A stretch of DNA of 6,539 nt. Source: JAUWQU01 sp964605095. Its GTDB lineage: Bacteria > Planctomycetota > Phycisphaerae > SM23-33. The stretch is taken from the NCBI GenBank assembly GCA_964605095.1, contig CAZSBS010000266.1, positions 1 to 6,539 on the forward strand, written 5' to 3'. Position numbers and translations under genes: made by a program. This document shows, piece by piece, positions 4,336 through 6,539 of this stretch. A model generated the notes under the pieces. The model was not told the origin of the DNA. It searched no databases and worked only from the letters and a program-made list of their open reading frames with translations. Within the stretch, counting starts at the first letter, position 1, and each line of letters opens with the position of its first letter.

Positions 4336-6539
4336 ATGGACCGGCGGCAACCTGAGAACACCCAGCAGATCACCGGCTCGGTCGAGCGGGTGACGTTTCA
4401 CAGCGAGCAGACGGGCTTCTGCGTGCTGAGGGTGAAGGTGCGCGGATTCCGCGAGCTTGTCACTGTTGTCGGCTCGCTGCCGGAGCCGCGAGCGGGCGAA
4501 TGGCTCGACGCCGAGGGCGTCTGGGCAATGGATAAGGTCCATGGCCGGCAGTTCAAGGCTCAGACTCTGCGGACCACCACGCCCAATACCAAGGATGGAA
4601 TCGAGCGTTACCTGGCCAGCGGGCTGATCAAGGGGATCGGCCCCACGATTGCGGCCAGGCTGGTCGCCCGCTACGGCGAGCAGGTTCTGGAGATCATCGA
4701 CACCGCGCCGAAGAAGCTGCTCAAGGTCGACGGCATCGGCGCCGAGCGGCTCAAGCGAATCCGTGACGCATGGGCGGAGCAGCGGACCGTGCGCGACATC
4801 ATGCTGTTCCTTCACAGCCACGGAGTAAGCACGTCGCGGGCGTTTCGCATATACAAGACGTACGGCGAGAACGCCATCGAGCTTGTCACGGCCAACCCGT
4901 ACAGGCTGGCGCGCGACATATGGGGCGTCGGCTTCAAGTCGGCCGACCAGATCGCCGAGCGGCTTGGCATCGCGCGCGATTCCATCCTGCGCGCCAAGGC
5001 GGGCGTCGAGTATGTCCTCCAGCAGTTGACCAACGAGGGCCACTGCGCGTACGGGCGGGCGGAGTTGGCTGAGCAGTGCGCGGAGCTTCTGGACATCCCG
5101 CTGGAGAGGATCGAGGAAGCCCTCGAACAGGCCCTCGCCGACGGCAGACTGGTAAAGGACGCCGGCGAGGATGGGCAGGAGCTGATCTACCTCGCGACGC
5201 TGCACAAGGCCGAGGTGACGCTTGCCGACGACATCGTCGGCCTGGCCGGCGGACTTCACCCGTGCCCGACGATCGACGTCGACAAGGCTATTCGCTGGGC
5301 CGAGGGGAAGGTCGGCCTGTCGTTGGCGCCCCAGCAGCAGCGGGCCATACGCATGGCCACACAAGCCAAGGTGATGGTGATCACCGGCGGGCCGGGCGTC
5401 GGAAAGACCACGCTTGTAAACGCCATCCTGAAGATCCTCGCCGCCAAGCACCTGACGGTGGTGCTCTGCGCCCCCACCGGCCGGGCCGCGAAACGCCTCA
5501 GCGAGACCACCGGCATTGCCGCCAAGACCATCCACCGCCTGCTGGCCTGGGACCCGAGCTCGGGAAAGTTCAAGCACCACGAGTCCAACCCGCTGACCGG
5601 CGATGTGTTCGTCATCGACGAGGCCAGCATGGTCGACCTTCCTCTTGCCAATCAGGTCATCAGGGCAATCCCCAGGCACGCCTCGCTGCTGCTGGTCGGC
5701 GACGTCGATCAACTCCCGTCCGTCGGCCCCGGCTGCGTGCTGCGAGACGTGATCGACTCCGGCGCCGTGCCCGTGTGCAGGCTCACGGAGGTCTTCCGCC
5801 AGGCGGCCGCAAGCGCCATCATCACCAACGCGCACCGCATCAACGAGGGCCGGATGCCCGACCTGTCCGCCCAGGCAGGCCCAGCCGGAACGCCGGCGAC
5901 GGACTTCTACTTCGTCCACGCCGAGGATCCCGAACGCGGCGTCGAACTGATCGTCGAAATGGTCCGCAAACGCATCCCGGAGCGGTTCGGGCACGATCCG
6001 CTCGAGGACATCCAGGTGATAACGCCCATGCACCGCGGCGTGCTCGGCGCGCGAAACCTCAACGACGTCCTCCAGAGCCGGTTGAACCCCGACGGCCTGG
6101 CCATTGAACGTTTCGGCCAGACCTACCGCGTCGGCGACAAGGTGATGCAGACGGTCAACAACTACGACAAGGACGTCTACAACGGCGACATCGGCCGGAT
6201 CGCCGACGTTGACGTCGAGAAGGGCGAACTGCTGGTGCGGTTCGAGGGACGCGCGGTCAAGTACGACGTCCGCGAACTCGACGAACTGAGCCTGTCCTAC
6301 GCCATCACCGTCCACAAGAGCCAGGGCAGCGAGTACCCCGTGGTGATCGTGCCGATCCACACGCAGCACTACGTGATGCTCCAGCGGAACCTGCTCTACA
6401 CCGCCATAACCCGCAGCCGAAAGCTGGTGGTGCTCGTCGGCACGGAAAAAGCCGTCGCCATCGCCGTCAGGCAGGCAAGCACTCGCCGCCGTATAACCAC
6501 GCTCCGCCAACGCCTCCAGGCCGCCGCCGGCAAGGCCGA
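4336..6539 (+). CDS. recD2: RecD2-type DNA helicase (3' end beyond the window)
   Basis: SF1B 5'-3' helicase of the RecD2 (YrrC-like) family, which works in DNA repair and replication-fork maintenance without RecBC. 734 complete codons are open to the edge. Known RecD2 proteins are about 715-800 residues, so little is missing. Order: N-terminal OB-like segment (about 10-85); helix-hairpin-helix region with GIGPTIAARL (100-109) and VDGIG (131-135); Walker A GGPGVGKTT (351-359, K357); motif Ia APTGRAAKRLSE (379-390); Walker B VIDEAS (426-431); GDVDQLPSVGPG (455-466); LTEVFRQA (483-490); PMHRG near 562; NYDKDVYNGDIG just before 620; ITVHKSQGSEY (657-667); YTAITRSR (688-695). All helicase motifs look intact, so it should be active. 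An in-frame ATG at 4324 would add MFRV. 4336 is preferred because of the -10-like TAGAAT at 4320. The gene is divergent from the HIT gene, with the palindromic element between them. Confidence 0.96.
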   Translation, partial: MDRRQPENTQQITGSVERVTFHSEQTGFCVLRVKVRGFRELVTVVGSLPEPRAGEWLDAEGVWAMDKVHGRQFKAQTLRTTTPNTKDGIERYLASGLIKGIGPTIAARLVARYGEQVLEIIDTAPKKLLKVDGIGAERLKRIRDAWAEQRTVRDIMLFLHSHGVSTSRAFRIYKTYGENAIELVTANPYRLARDIWGVGFKSADQIAERLGIARDSILRAKAGVEYVLQQLTNEGHCAYGRAELAEQCAELLDIPLERIEEALEQALADGRLVKDAGEDGQELIYLATLHKAEVTLADDIVGLAGGLHPCPTIDVDKAIRWAEGKVGLSLAPQQQRAIRMATQAKVMVITGGPGVGKTTLVNAILKILAAKHLTVVLCAPTGRAAKRLSETTGIAAKTIHRLLAWDPSSGKFKHHESNPLTGDVFVIDEASMVDLPLANQVIRAIPRHASLLLVGDVDQLPSVGPGCVLRDVIDSGAVPVCRLTEVFRQAAASAIITNAHRINEGRMPDLSAQAGPAGTPATDFYFVHAEDPERGVELIVEMVRKRIPERFGHDPLEDIQVITPMHRGVLGARNLNDVLQSRLNPDGLAIERFGQTYRVGDKVMQTVNNYDKDVYNGDIGRIADVDVEKGELLVRFEGRAVKYDVRELDELSLSYAITVHKSQGSEYPVVIVPIHTQHYVMLQRNLLYTAITRSRKLVVLVGTEKAVAIAVRQASTRRRITTLRQRLQAAAGKA

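Noticed and set aside
5076..6107. Plus-strand frame of 343 codons inside recD2
   Set aside because: Arg/Pro/Gly-rich out-of-frame product typical of GC-rich shadow frames; recD2 is uninterrupted here.
4204..6510. Very long minus-strand open frame (768 codons) opposite the helicase
   Set aside because: It is a shadow of recD2: all RecD2 motifs read on the plus strand, and the minus product is low-complexity and Asp/Val/Gly/Arg-rich without any motif.

Overview
The window is GC-rich, protein-dense bacterial DNA. It looks chromosomal and most like a planctomycete (Planctomycetota, perhaps Phycisphaerae). That guess rests on an exported ThuA-domain protein, a NAT_N/GNAT_C-type acyltransferase-like protein and a RecD2 helicase lying together in a genome with G/C-rich third codon positions. 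It is an inference from gene types, not from a marker gene. No rRNA, tRNA, CRISPR array, integrase or transposase gene was seen.

Layout. (1) 1-1115, minus: hisD, histidinol dehydrogenase, running off the left edge. (2) 1116-1243: a short divergent promoter region with a perfect 7-bp inverted repeat. (3) 1244-2095, plus: an acyltransferase-like protein that seems to lack the C-terminal part of its family. (4) 2100-3056, minus: an exported ThuA-domain protein, convergent with the previous gene across 4 bp. (5) 3057-3610: a 554-bp stretch with no conventional gene. It holds what looks like a complete small minus-strand transcription unit: promoter, folded RNA, strong Shine-Dalgarno, 10-codon ORF, twin hairpins and terminator. 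(6) 3611-4027, minus: a HIT-family nucleotide hydrolase. (7) 4077-4287: a long imperfect inverted repeat resembling a MITE or other non-autonomous palindromic element. (8) 4336 to the right edge, plus: recD2, open at the window end. The two largest real genes, hisD and recD2, both run off the window.

The protein genes do not form a pathway. They cover histidine biosynthesis, an unknown acyl-transfer-like function, a periplasmic or secreted ThuA protein, nucleotide clean-up and DNA repair. They are mostly divergent or convergent singletons, with no operon of three or more genes. The best candidate for something undescribed is the small RNA/micro-ORF unit at about 3229-3538. Its outer helix would bury the ribosome-binding site of the micro-ORF, and it ends at an intrinsic terminator upstream of the ThuA gene. 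It could be a free-standing small RNA or a leader/attenuator. The MITE-like palindrome between the HIT gene and recD2 is the second feature worth following up.
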